From Legionellales bacterium (GTDB lineage: Bacteria > Pseudomonadota > Gammaproteobacteria > Berkiellales > Berkiellaceae): a stretch of 64,000 bases of DNA. Location of the stretch: positions 301,816 to 365,815 of the forward strand of contig PANA01000001.1 in assembly GCA_002708265.1 (NCBI GenBank), written 5' to 3'. The notes beneath the pieces were generated by a model. It made no database searches. It saw only the letters and a program-made list of their open reading frames with translations, and had not been told where the DNA came from. The position numbers were made by a program, and so were the translations under genes. Shown piece by piece: positions 19,544 to 28,306 of the stretch. Position 1 is the stretch's first letter. Every line of letters starts with the position of its first letter.

Positions 19544-19571
19544 TTGCGATTTTTTTCAGATAGCGTATCAT
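19544..19571 (+). promoter_or_regulatory. Promoter of tRNA-Lys
   Basis: A -35 element TTGCGA (19544-19549) and a -10 element TATCAT (19566-19571) are separated by 16 bases, and the tRNA begins 14 bases after the -10. This places transcription start a few bases ahead of the mature 5' end. Confidence 0.55.
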
Positions 19572-19585
19572 ACATGGGTCTTCAG

Positions 19586-19660
19586 GGGGCTATAGCTCAA
19601 TGGTAGAGCAGCGGCCTTTTAAGCCGTTGGTTGAAGGTTCGAGTCCTTCTGGCCCCACCA
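19586..19660 (+). tRNA. tRNA-Lys, anticodon TTT
   Basis: The cloverleaf folds completely. Acceptor GGGGCTA pairs with TGGCCCC (one G-T pair). The D stem is GCTC/GAGC, the anticodon stem GCGGC/GCCGT with loop CTTTTAA (anticodon TTT), and the T arm GAAGG/CCTTC with loop TTCGAGT. CCA is encoded at 19658-19660. A tRNA-Lys after the tol-pal-cpoB region is also found in pseudomonads, so the location is ancestral. Confidence 0.95.
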
Positions 19661-19667
19661 CTTCCCC

Positions 19668-20813
19668 TTAGATCTTATTCTCTAAAATAGCTTCTCTAAG
19701 TTGGCGCATGTGTTTCACCATGTAGGCAACATTATGGTAACTGGCCAGCATGGCTGCCGAAGGTTCTGATGCCTTGAACAAGTGGTGCAGAAAGGCAAGC
19801 GAGTGGACTTCACAGGTCGGGCAAGGACAGTCTTTCTCAATCGGTTCAAAACACTCAGCCCAACGGCCAGATTTAATTTTGATTGGGCCATGTGACGTAA
19901 ATAAGGTGCCATGACGGGCGGCTCGAGTCGGATAAGCACTGTCAAAGGTATCGATTCCGTGAACAACACAGCGATCGATAGAATATAAATCGCCAATACC
20001 TAATAAATGGTTGGGTTTATCTTCTGGGAGGTTGGGGGTTGTCACCCGAACCGTTTCAATCATTTCATCTCTTGTTCTGCCCATAGAGCCCCCAATCGCG
20101 AAACCATCAAAAGGTAGCTCTGTCAGTACTTCGCAACTACGGGCCCGTAGCTTAGGATCTGTACCACCATGAATAACCGCATACATGGCCTGCTGCTTAG
20201 GGTTCGCAAGATGAGTTTCTAGAGAGCGTGCTTCCCATCGATGGGTGCGGGCAAGTGACGCGCGTAAGGCTTTGTCATCAATGTGATAAGGAGGAAGCTC
20301 ATCCAAAGGGATAATAATGTCAGCCCCTAGGTCCTTTTGAACCTCAACCGTACTCTCTGGTGTGAGTAAGATCTTGCGTCCATCCCGGTAAGAGCGAAAA
20401 ATAACCCCTCTCTCAGTGATTTTTGACACCGCACCTTCATGCTTTTTGGTGCCACGGCTTTTGATTTCATCAGCGACACCACCATAGGCCAATGAGAAGA
20501 CCTGAAAGCCGCCAGAATCGGTGATAATCGGTTGCCGACGCCCAATGAACTGATGGAGCCCACCAGCCTTAGCAACCACCTCAGGGCCAGGCTGCAGCAA
20601 TAAATGATAGGTATTACAAAACATTAACTGCAGACCTAAAGTATCCACAACCGCATTATCTAATGCTTTTAATGTGCCGTTGGTGCCCACGGCAACAAAG
20701 TTTGGTGTATCAATGATGCCATGGGGGGTATGAACTCGACCAACCCGAGCCCGCGAACGGGTAGATTGATGAATAAGTTCATAATGGAAATAAGGGGGTT
20801 TAATATTACTCAC
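19668..20813 (-). CDS. tgt: tRNA-guanine transglycosylase, chlamydia-like, possibly queuine-using
   Basis: TIM-barrel enzyme of 381 residues exchanging guanine-34 of GUN-anticodon tRNAs for a queuosine-related base. It has a general acid/base Asp in TDSGGFQ (Asp99), the nucleophile in GIDTFDSAYPTR (Asp291), and a zinc site of Cys329, Cys331, Cys334 and His360. It is atypical for a gammaproteobacterium. There is a roughly ten-residue insertion around ADEIKSRGTKKHEG. The position of Zymomonas mobilis Cys158 is Leu (LDELPPYH), and the pocket loop with Val233 (GGLAVGE) is replaced by the shorter GGSMGRT. These are the residues that separate preQ1 from queuine users, so direct use of queuine is possible. 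It overlaps the transporter gene by 8 bases. Confidence 0.93.
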   Translation of the reverse strand: MSNIKPPYFHYELIHQSTRSRARVGRVHTPHGIIDTPNFVAVGTNGTLKALDNAVVDTLGLQLMFCNTYHLLLQPGPEVVAKAGGLHQFIGRRQPIITDSGGFQVFSLAYGGVADEIKSRGTKKHEGAVSKITERGVIFRSYRDGRKILLTPESTVEVQKDLGADIIIPLDELPPYHIDDKALRASLARTHRWEARSLETHLANPKQQAMYAVIHGGTDPKLRARSCEVLTELPFDGFAIGGSMGRTRDEMIETVRVTTPNLPEDKPNHLLGIGDLYSIDRCVVHGIDTFDSAYPTRAARHGTLFTSHGPIKIKSGRWAECFEPIEKDCPCPTCEVHSLAFLHHLFKASEPSAAMLASYHNVAYMVKHMRQLREAILENKI

Positions 20814-21489
20814 GGGTAAAGCGCTCGTTTTTCAAGACAAAAGCTGAAAAAGGAGAAAATAACAGAATGGTGATGGCTTTGATAAGGTATGAGATGATAA
20901 ATAACTCTAGTAACTGACTTGCAATGCCGTAGAGTGCGGCAAATAAAAACAAAGCAGTGTCCGCTATTTGAGAGATCCCCAACGAAAAAGCATTGGCCAT
21001 TGGTAAGCTCTGCTGAGGGAAAGCTTCTCGGAACCAGCGATACAATCTCAGGTTTATTTGCTGGGAGATATAAAACACAACTAAGCTCGCTAAGAAAATA
21101 CGAGGGCTGTTGGATAGTAGAGCGTGATAGTGTTTATGCATAAAGTCATATTGGCTAGGCTCATAAAACAATACCACCTGACTGATTACACCGGTGAACG
21201 CCATACATACCCACATCGCTTTGATGAGACGTTGTGTGGCGACTTTACCGTAGCCCTCATGAAATAAATTCACTGCAAAGCAGGCGCCCACGGATAATAA
21301 ATCAGAGGCGGTCGCATTAAAGCCAAATAGATGAATTTGTTTCAGTACAAATAAATTCGCAAGGACCACTTGTAGCATCGCTAAGCCAGCTAGTAAATCA
21401 CGACTAAAACGATGTGCCCACAACCCCATAGAGGCAGTGAATAAGCAGCCAAATAAAAACAGTAAGGTGTTATGTATCATGAATATCAT
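20806..21489 (-). CDS. yhhQ: YhhQ-type queuosine precursor transporter
   Basis: A 227-residue membrane protein of the YhhQ/VUT (DUF165) family with about six hydrophobic segments and family-typical residues (GFNATASDLLSVGACFAVNLFHEGYG; QIADTALFLFAALYG). Family members import queuosine precursors (preQ0, preQ1, and queuine in chlamydiae). Translational overlap with tgt gives a two-gene salvage unit. The ATG at 21489 is chosen because the frame upstream runs into the end of the preceding gene; ATG 21480 is an alternative. No strong ribosome site is seen for either. Confidence 0.85.
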   Translation of the reverse strand: MIFMIHNTLLFLFGCLFTASMGLWAHRFSRDLLAGLAMLQVVLANLFVLKQIHLFGFNATASDLLSVGACFAVNLFHEGYGKVATQRLIKAMWVCMAFTGVISQVVLFYEPSQYDFMHKHYHALLSNSPRIFLASLVVFYISQQINLRLYRWFREAFPQQSLPMANAFSLGISQIADTALFLFAALYGIASQLLELFIISYLIKAITILLFSPFSAFVLKNERFTRE

Positions 21490-21529
21490 TGTAGGCGGCT
21501 TACTGGACAAAAGCGACAGAAATCTCTGG

Positions 21530-24500
21530 CTATGTACGGAACCCGCGCGCTGGTCTCCGAGTAGGCACTGCATCTGCGGCTCTTGTGTTATCTACTGCAG
21601 CAGAGTGAGTCGAGCGTCTTAGACTGGGCAGCCAGCTCTTGTGAAGAGGAACATGAAGCAAGGGGCTTAAGTCTAACGTGGGAAAGAGCTTTTCTAGCTG
21701 AGTAGCAGCATGACGTTGAGCACTAACAGAAAAAGACTGTAAAAATTGAATAAGCATTGAGGGGCCTGCCCATATCGCTTCAAAATTTAGTGAGTGGATA
21801 TAAGGATGTTCTGGTTCAGTCGTTGGGTTAGTGATCAGTAAAAGTGCCATGGCGCGAATAATATAGGTCTCTCGGTTAAAAGCGCGTGCTCGCTCATTTA
21901 TCCAAAATGGGTTGTCCTCCGGGGATGGTTCAAAGTTCCCGGGTAGGATGAGGGCAAGTTGCGCCAGAATGACGTCCTGAGGAATTTCAGATAAACATTG
22001 AGCCAGTGGTGCTGGTAAATGATTTCCATAACCTAATAACGTTAAAAAGACACACTGATCATGACTGAACTGCTCAAAGGCGCCACTAAACACCTTTGAT
22101 ATAACAGGGGTAGAAAGGTCCCTGTGTCCCCAAGTAGTTGTTAAAAGATATAACCAGGTCTTTCCTTCGGGTTTGAAAAGATTGTCAATGTGTTGCTCAA
22201 GAAAGCTTCTGATGGATGCTAAATTGAGCCGCCGAAAACCAGCACAAAGTTCTTTTGATTCATTAGAGGGAGAGGTAATGAGTGCTGTTAGAATAGGAAG
22301 AGGGCACTGAATAAGGCGTCGTAATAATGGTCCTAGATCTAAGTATGCATATTGGTTGGCAAGCTCTAATGCCGCGATTTTACGCGTGTCACTATGGCTG
22401 ATAACGGTAGGTGAAAAGGATGGATTAATCTGCGAAATGACCTCAGAAGGAAGAATATCTACCGAGCGTAACATTTTTCTAAGCCGGGTTAGAAAAGTTG
22501 TAGATTGGGGGGAGGGTTGTGGATAAAATTTATTTAAAATGAAAATAATATCATCGCTTTGTAGGTAGACCGTTTTATCAGGATATTCAGGCATTGGGAA
22601 AATCAGTCTGGCGACAGTTTCTGCAACCTGAAAGTTGAAAGCGATGATAGCCGCAAGAAACATCTGAACTTTAGGAAAATCATATTCAAATTCAGGCATC
22701 CCAAGAAGTTGAAAAAATGCCCCACGGTCTTCACAAAAAACAATCTCTCCCGTGACCAATACATCTCCTTGTAAAAATCGAGCTTGTAAGTCTTGCTGGT
22801 TGGGACGTTCAAAAAAATAGTCGGGGTTGCAATAGAGCTGTCGCATCTCTTGAAAAACTTTATCATCGGTTAACCAGGGAACAAATGGGTCGGTAGAGGG
22901 CAATATAGGTAATTTAGGCAAAAAGAATAAAATTGCTTTAGCAATTGAAGAGGGCACTAATGACCATTGCTGACGTAAAGCAATCAGATCTGGGTGGAAG
23001 TTCTGTTCAGGAAGTTGTGCTGGAAGCTTAGACAGAAACTCGATGACATTAAGTTGTGCGGGTATTAATGCAATCCAACTAAAAAGATGCGCACAGGTAT
23101 TTAAGTCAACGTGTGCTAAAGCGTCTTCCCACTGCCGAAGTCCAAAGTGTTCTGACCGAAAAATAAGAAAAATAGCTGGAAGGTGATTGACGACTAAAAA
23201 ATGCGATAGCAAAGAAGTGATCAAGTGAGGACGGAGCTCAAGGCAATCCAGTGTAAACTGATAGGCATCATATACTGTGCCTTGTGGGGTTGTTGGCAGC
23301 TGTCCCAGCCATTCCACTAAAAGCCCAGAAACTTTTTTATTGTCTAGCTCTGGCGTTAAAACCTCAATGGCCTTTGGTTGTGTGGCAACCATAGATAGCG
23401 GAGAAAGTGTACCATTTTTGAGATGCTCCGCGTAGTATTTTTGAATCGCACAGGTTAAAGAGGGGCCTAGCAGAGGAGAGTGTTCTTTAAGTGTTAACTC
23501 AATAAAAGTAGCCTGTACCGTTTTAGGTAATAGATCTAGCAGACGTGCCGCATGCGCTGCATCTCGAATCAGACCTGCCTGAATTAATAATGAAAAATCA
23601 CTTGTAAAAGTAGTGGGAGCAGATAAGTAACCCGATAAAAATCGAGAAAATTGCTCGTCAGTAGCATCATGCAATCCCGAAAGTTCAATGATGCGACTAT
23701 AGGCAAAAATAGGGGTGCTTTTTAAATTCTCAAGAAAAGACACATTCCAAATGTTTAAGACCCCACCAAATAGCAGTGTCCAGCGCGGGTTGTCCTGACA
23801 AAAGGCATAGATTTTCTGATGTGCCTGGTACTCTTCTGAATCGTGAAGAGCAGATGCTTTCTCATCTGATCCATAAAGCGTTTGCAAGATAGGATAAAAC
23901 CCCAAACCGGCCATCAAGAAATCTTCCTTAGGGGTGAGTGTGGCGGCAGGGTTAAACGGTTGTACTTCATCCGGTGCGCTTGGGTGCACCTGAGTATAAA
24001 AATTGAGCAAGCTTTGATAGTCAAAAACCCCGACAATTTGTCCAAGTCGGATATGCATAAAGGGTAAAGCAGGCAGGCCATAGGTAATGGGGCATATCCA
24101 GTTGTCTTCTACACGTAGGTGGGCTCTAACTTCATCTGTGAACCGCTTAATAAATCGATCTAGCCAAGCCATAACCAAGGGCTCTTCTAACGGTTTTCCA
24201 GTTGGGGTAAGTAGATGCTGGCTAGTAATAATCTGAAAAAACAAATAAAAACGGTAGCACTTAAAATCTAATACCCTGTTACCTGAAAGGGTATCAGATA
24301 AATAAACGGGAGTGACGTAAGTGGGATGGCGATCGGAATGAGATCCTGGAGGCGTTTCTAAATCACTGCTGTCAATGATACCGATGACTTGATACTGGTT
24401 TTCCTCATTAAGATTTAGTAGTAAGAGTGGATTCGTTAATAACTTAGAGGAGAGGGGAGAAAATAAATATTGTTGGTGACTGGCGGTGAGAGATGCTTGA

Positions 24501-24580
24501 ATGAGTAACCGGTCTCGGAAGGCACTTTTTTTTAAGTCATCTGGACTAAAGCGCTGTAATTCAGGGGTAAGCTCTAACAT
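21530..24580 (-). CDS. Unknown 1016-residue protein (effector candidate)
   Basis: Large soluble protein with no signal peptide, no membrane segments and no family I recognise. It is rich in Leu, Pro and Phe with recurring short helical patterns, which may indicate an alpha-solenoid, but no clean repeat unit could be read. The C-terminal 30 residues are Ala/Ser/Thr-rich and end with several Arg. ATG at 24580 has AGGA seven bases upstream. It lies between uppP (9 bases) and yhhQ, so it is co-transcribed with housekeeping genes. Size, novelty and context make it a candidate secreted effector; that is inference. Confidence 0.72.
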   Translation of the reverse strand: MLELTPELQRFSPDDLKKSAFRDRLLIQASLTASHQQYLFSPLSSKLLTNPLLLLNLNEENQYQVIGIIDSSDLETPPGSHSDRHPTYVTPVYLSDTLSGNRVLDFKCYRFYLFFQIITSQHLLTPTGKPLEEPLVMAWLDRFIKRFTDEVRAHLRVEDNWICPITYGLPALPFMHIRLGQIVGVFDYQSLLNFYTQVHPSAPDEVQPFNPAATLTPKEDFLMAGLGFYPILQTLYGSDEKASALHDSEEYQAHQKIYAFCQDNPRWTLLFGGVLNIWNVSFLENLKSTPIFAYSRIIELSGLHDATDEQFSRFLSGYLSAPTTFTSDFSLLIQAGLIRDAAHAARLLDLLPKTVQATFIELTLKEHSPLLGPSLTCAIQKYYAEHLKNGTLSPLSMVATQPKAIEVLTPELDNKKVSGLLVEWLGQLPTTPQGTVYDAYQFTLDCLELRPHLITSLLSHFLVVNHLPAIFLIFRSEHFGLRQWEDALAHVDLNTCAHLFSWIALIPAQLNVIEFLSKLPAQLPEQNFHPDLIALRQQWSLVPSSIAKAILFFLPKLPILPSTDPFVPWLTDDKVFQEMRQLYCNPDYFFERPNQQDLQARFLQGDVLVTGEIVFCEDRGAFFQLLGMPEFEYDFPKVQMFLAAIIAFNFQVAETVARLIFPMPEYPDKTVYLQSDDIIFILNKFYPQPSPQSTTFLTRLRKMLRSVDILPSEVISQINPSFSPTVISHSDTRKIAALELANQYAYLDLGPLLRRLIQCPLPILTALITSPSNESKELCAGFRRLNLASIRSFLEQHIDNLFKPEGKTWLYLLTTTWGHRDLSTPVISKVFSGAFEQFSHDQCVFLTLLGYGNHLPAPLAQCLSEIPQDVILAQLALILPGNFEPSPEDNPFWINERARAFNRETYIIRAMALLLITNPTTEPEHPYIHSLNFEAIWAGPSMLIQFLQSFSVSAQRHAATQLEKLFPTLDLSPLLHVPLHKSWLPSLRRSTHSAAVDNTRAADAVPTRRPARGFRT

Positions 24581-24589
24581 TCACAAATC

Positions 24590-25378
24590 CTACAGTAGCA
24601 TCAATATAATCCCACCTAGCAATACCCGATAAACAATAAAGGGATATAACCCAATTTTTGAGACCCCGTAACAAAACGCTCTAATGCACAACAGGGCTAC
24701 CAAAAAGGCAATGATAAATCCTGTGAGCAAAGAAGGCAGATGCATATCAAGCGTGCCACTAAGATGAATGAGCTCATATCCAAAAGCTAAAACTATAGTG
24801 GGTATTGCCATTAAAAAAGCATACCTTGTGGCTTGTGGTAATGAAAGCCCACAGCAAACCCCAGCGGCTAAAGTAATACCTGAGCGGGAAGCCCCAGGTA
24901 TTACAGCAAGTGCTTGTGCTAGCGCAATGACAATAAGAATCCACCAAGGCGCCTCACTTGCGTGAGGGGCTTGACGGCGCGAATGTAAATACTGGGCCAG
25001 TATTAAAGGCAGAGAAAAGAAAATGCATGACCATGCAATCACTGTTGGCGTTCTTAGCTCATGGATGAGTTCGGAACCTAATGCTAAGGTTAAGACGACT
25101 AATGGTAAAGGTGAAAAGCTAAGCCACCAGCTCAGGCGGCGATTTGGGCTGGGCGTGGATTGAAATAAGGCTGACGCTATTTTGAAACAGTCATGACGAT
25201 AGTGCCAGACTACCGCCAATAAAGTGGCAACATGAACCACAATATCAAAAGCTAAGCCTTGTTCAGGCCAGCCTAACAGCGCGGGGATCAAAATTAAATG
25301 GGCAGAGCTTGAGACGGGTAAGAACTCTGTTAAGCCTTGAATGAGTCCAATGACACCCGCCTGAAAAATTTCAATCAT
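24590..25378 (-). CDS. uppP: Undecaprenyl-diphosphatase UppP (BacA)
   Basis: Polytopic membrane phosphatase of 262 residues that recycles the lipid carrier for peptidoglycan and other glycans. It has both family signatures: GLIQGLTEFLPVSSSAHL near the N-terminus (active-site Glu and Ser residues) and PGASRSGITLAAG in the middle. It starts within the stop of endA (ATGA overlap). Confidence 0.95.
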   Translation of the reverse strand: MIEIFQAGVIGLIQGLTEFLPVSSSAHLILIPALLGWPEQGLAFDIVVHVATLLAVVWHYRHDCFKIASALFQSTPSPNRRLSWWLSFSPLPLVVLTLALGSELIHELRTPTVIAWSCIFFSLPLILAQYLHSRRQAPHASEAPWWILIVIALAQALAVIPGASRSGITLAAGVCCGLSLPQATRYAFLMAIPTIVLAFGYELIHLSGTLDMHLPSLLTGFIIAFLVALLCIRAFCYGVSKIGLYPFIVYRVLLGGIILMLL

Positions 25379-26109
25379 TTTTTAAAAGATACCTGTTCGC
25401 CTTGACGTCGATTTTCTTTACCACGATAGATATAAGGATTGTGTTTTCCTTGTTTTATACCTATCTGCATATCCCATGTCTTTTCCCAAGACTCTGGGGG
25501 ATACGTCTGATGCCATTTCGTGAATAATTCTCGTTCACTATCAGTCAAACCAATATCATATAAATCATGAAGGTACAAATATGCTCGACCTACCGTTCCT
25601 TTAAAACTGTCAGGAGGCTCAATGACTTTATCGTCTCTTAAAACACCGCATTCACCTGTTTCGTGTTGGCGACTGACCTTCCCGAATTCACGATCGCCTC
25701 GCCATTGCTTAAGCATTGGAACCACTGGTAAGCGATTATGTAAGTCCCCTTCAATTTTTTTATAGCGGGCATTGCGAAGGGTGCAGCATACAGGACCCGA
25801 TAAGACGCGTTTTTGCCACTGACAGCGAGAGTGATAGCACGCCAAGTCTTTTCCAACGCGAGATAAAGGGACAATGGTCATCCAGCTCACTTTTCGCTGC
25901 TTTGGTGTTAAAAAACTGGCGCCAGGCATATCAATCTCAAAACGAGAATTATACGCAAATCGACAAAAAGCCGTTTTGGGATAACCGGCGTGAACTTGAG
26001 CGGCAGTTTTGTTGACAACATTCTGATACTGCGCGGGTGACTGACCCATCACCAAACCAGAAAACGCAATTCCGAAAACTAAAGTTGTGAAAAGGTATGA
26101 ATTTTTCAA
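25375..26109 (-). CDS. endA: Secreted endonuclease I (EndA/Dns family)
   Basis: Periplasmic or secreted DNase of about 244 residues. A signal peptide (ending near VMGQS) precedes the mature enzyme, which contains EGDLHNRLPVV (metal and catalytic region), RAYLYLHDLYDIGLT and IGIKQGKHNPYI, all landmarks of the endonuclease I family. Several cysteines suggest disulfides, as in Vibrio Dns. No ATG is available. The start is TTG, either at 26109, giving a canonical Lys-Asn signal peptide start, or at 26121. It probably degrades extracellular or host DNA. It is followed by uppP in one transcript. Confidence 0.88.
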   Translation of the reverse strand: MKNSYLFTTLVFGIAFSGLVMGQSPAQYQNVVNKTAAQVHAGYPKTAFCRFAYNSRFEIDMPGASFLTPKQRKVSWMTIVPLSRVGKDLACYHSRCQWQKRVLSGPVCCTLRNARYKKIEGDLHNRLPVVPMLKQWRGDREFGKVSRQHETGECGVLRDDKVIEPPDSFKGTVGRAYLYLHDLYDIGLTDSERELFTKWHQTYPPESWEKTWDMQIGIKQGKHNPYIYRGKENRRQGEQVSFKK

Positions 26110-26152
26110 AGAACTGACCAAGACCTATTACTAACAACGCGGAACTTTAGCG

Positions 26153-26184
26153 TGTTTACTCGGACCAATCAATAGGAGTAAACA
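26153..26184. promoter_or_regulatory. 9-bp dyad in the endA / 686-residue gene divergent region
   Basis: TGTTTACTC at 26153-26161 and GAGTAAACA at 26176-26184 are exact inverted copies separated by 14 bases, in the short divergent region between two gene starts. It could be an operator for one or both genes or an RNA hairpin ahead of the rightward gene. Confidence 0.4.
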
Positions 26185-26201
26185 AGCTTGAGTGGAAACT
26201 G

Positions 26202-28262
26202 ATGTCACATAAAAGTCCTGATCATCCGGTTAAAAGCCTACAAAGCCACCTAAAAATGCTTTTAAACCTTGTAGAAGCGGAAGCCTCTGCACGTCAAGTG
26301 CGGCAGTTGCCACATAGTCTTGAAACGCTGGAAAGACAGGTAGCTGAAGTTCAGTCCCTAGGGCAATACCGACAAGTCGCTAAAAAAATATTCGATAATG
26401 CCGCTCGAATTTTTGGGGTAAAGTCAGCTCAGATTGAAAAGGAGTTAGACTCAATTGCCTTGGCTCGGTACTGGTTAAATCAATGTCGTAATTTAGATGG
26501 GATTCAGACCCATTATGGAAAGTTAACACCAGGACGCAGACTAACCCAAGCTCAGTGTCTAGACTATCTAAAAGTTTTCAGTGCAAGCCTAAAAGATAAA
26601 CCAAGGTGGATGGATGATCTGTCGCGCTCGTGGTTGATGATTTTAAAACAGGGGATTCTTTCTGCGACAGCGCCCATTTTGCCATTGCAAGAAGCGGACT
26701 TGACTCAATTTTGGTCTGAAGTGGAAAGCCTGCTAAAAACCTGGCGAGCAGAAGCACTGATCAAAGAGTTGCGTGGAAAGAAAATACGAATCAACCATCA
26801 ATACCGTCAACAAAACGGAAATAATATACAGTTCATGTTAAACCTAATTCAAGAAGCAGGGTTTACAGAACAGCAATGCACACTCCTCACACAAGCTGTC
26901 GCCATTGCAGCGAATGCTTATATTGATCAAGAACGGCTAGATCGAATTTGGTCGAATGGGCCGCTTCGAGAGCGTCTACAAACCGTAATTAGCCTGGCAA
27001 TGGGATACAAACCATTATGTATCAATAACAGTCCCGGCTTGCAAAATATTTGGTGGTTTGAAGGTGATCGAATCAACATTCGAGGCATGTTCAGTGGGCA
27101 CCCTGTTCCGGATGATATCTCACTAAGAAGTGAAAAAGTGCGCCAAGCTCAAATGAATATTGAGCAGATGTGGGAAGTGATTGCACCACCGCCGCCCAGT
27201 GCAGGAGCAGGGGGGCTAACGGTTCCAATTGTTGTTCAATCACTACACGCGGCGTGCTGGCCAGACGTCGATGGTAATATGGATCGCAGTGCTATTTTGC
27301 AAGCAGCAGTAGATAGCGTTGAAGAAGGCTATAAACAAAAAGGGGTAGGCCATCATCAGCCTGACTTTTGGCTGGTCAGTCGTCCTACCGGTGCAAATGG
27401 TGTGCTTAGTACGATGACTTGTAATCGCAAGTTTCAGCAGATGATTGGACAAAAAGCCATAAAGGGGACACAAATCTGGTCACCAGGTAGCCTCGAGTAT
27501 GACTTGTTACTAGCAGCAGGAAGTCGCTATGAAAAAATTCATGATGAGGTATTTTCACTACTGGCTGCGTATCAAGCGCCATTCATCGGAACAATTAGAA
27601 GTCGTGTCGCCTATTTGTCCAATAGTCAGACATTAAAGTCGAAGATGATGATGCTAATTTCTCTTGAGCAAATTATTTTAGGATTGTCAGATGGTATCTG
27701 TGTCACCATTTGTGAAGATGGTTTAGAAAGAAGTGTAAGCTGTTTGGTTCATACACAAGCGATGATGGCCTTTTTCGAGAAGTATAAAGTATTGCCACAT
27801 TTAGGGAGTCGAAAAGATCGGCAACGATTTGCAAACCTATTTGCTCAAGTCATGACAAGTCAGTGGCCACAAAAGCTGGCAGTTGATGCCAATCCAGGAA
27901 AACGCTTGCTGCCGTTTGTAAGTGACTTGCCAAATTATTTATTACAGGGTTTTAAACCTCGTCAAAAACAATGGCTCCAAAACCATAGAATGCGCTTAAA
28001 ACTGCCGTTTGTCTCAAAACCACACCATCCGGCTCCAATGCCAATACTGGCGCTACTGCCCAGTACTTTTGATTTGCATGGAGCATGCCATGTTCCCGAT
28101 CTGGCGCCTAGCATTTCTCCGTTACCAACACTACCAATGCATATTCCGAAGTTGCTACTATTAAATGCGGCATCAACTGCTTCTGGCGCTCAAAAAACTG
28201 CTAAAACGCATGACCAACAATTATCCACGTCTGAACTGCCGCGAACAGGGATGGCGCCCTAA
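26202..28262 (+). CDS. Unknown 686-residue protein beside an IcmD-like gene (effector candidate)
   Basis: Soluble, mainly helical protein with no signal peptide and no family I can name. The N-terminal 270 residues are charged and helix-rich; the central part (about 340-560) has mixed composition with several conserved-looking short motifs (PDVDGNMDR, DFWLVSRPTGANGV, LGSRKDRQRF). The C-terminal 75 residues are Pro/Ala/His-rich and look disordered. The start at 26202 is the first ATG, with GTGGA upstream. It is followed 44 bases later by the IcmD-like gene, which has its own strong ribosome site. A secreted substrate of the IVB system is a reasonable guess but unproven. Confidence 0.72.
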   Translation: MSHKSPDHPVKSLQSHLKMLLNLVEAEASARQVRQLPHSLETLERQVAEVQSLGQYRQVAKKIFDNAARIFGVKSAQIEKELDSIALARYWLNQCRNLDGIQTHYGKLTPGRRLTQAQCLDYLKVFSASLKDKPRWMDDLSRSWLMILKQGILSATAPILPLQEADLTQFWSEVESLLKTWRAEALIKELRGKKIRINHQYRQQNGNNIQFMLNLIQEAGFTEQQCTLLTQAVAIAANAYIDQERLDRIWSNGPLRERLQTVISLAMGYKPLCINNSPGLQNIWWFEGDRINIRGMFSGHPVPDDISLRSEKVRQAQMNIEQMWEVIAPPPPSAGAGGLTVPIVVQSLHAACWPDVDGNMDRSAILQAAVDSVEEGYKQKGVGHHQPDFWLVSRPTGANGVLSTMTCNRKFQQMIGQKAIKGTQIWSPGSLEYDLLLAAGSRYEKIHDEVFSLLAAYQAPFIGTIRSRVAYLSNSQTLKSKMMMLISLEQIILGLSDGICVTICEDGLERSVSCLVHTQAMMAFFEKYKVLPHLGSRKDRQRFANLFAQVMTSQWPQKLAVDANPGKRLLPFVSDLPNYLLQGFKPRQKQWLQNHRMRLKLPFVSKPHHPAPMPILALLPSTFDLHGACHVPDLAPSISPLPTLPMHIPKLLLLNAASTASGAQKTAKTHDQQLSTSELPRTGMAP

Positions 28263-28306
28263 AGGTAGCCACTCTATAATGAAGGCAGTAACTTAGGAGA
28301 GACTTT

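Noticed and set aside
24380..24480. A possible U-box-like pattern (FSPLSSKLLTNPLLLL) near the N-terminus of the 1016-residue protein
   Set aside because: Only one short stretch is suggestive and the rest of the U-box fold pattern could not be traced.
27250..27330. PDVDGNMDR in the 686-residue protein looks like the DRDGNP motif of phosphoenolpyruvate carboxylase
   Set aside because: No other catalytic motif of that enzyme is present and the protein is far too short.
27700..27850. A KDR-containing stretch (LGSRKDRQRF) in the 686-residue protein resembling the CX5R motif of effector phosphoinositide phosphatases
   Set aside because: The position of the catalytic Cys is Leu and nothing else in the neighbourhood matches, so a phosphatase call is not supported.
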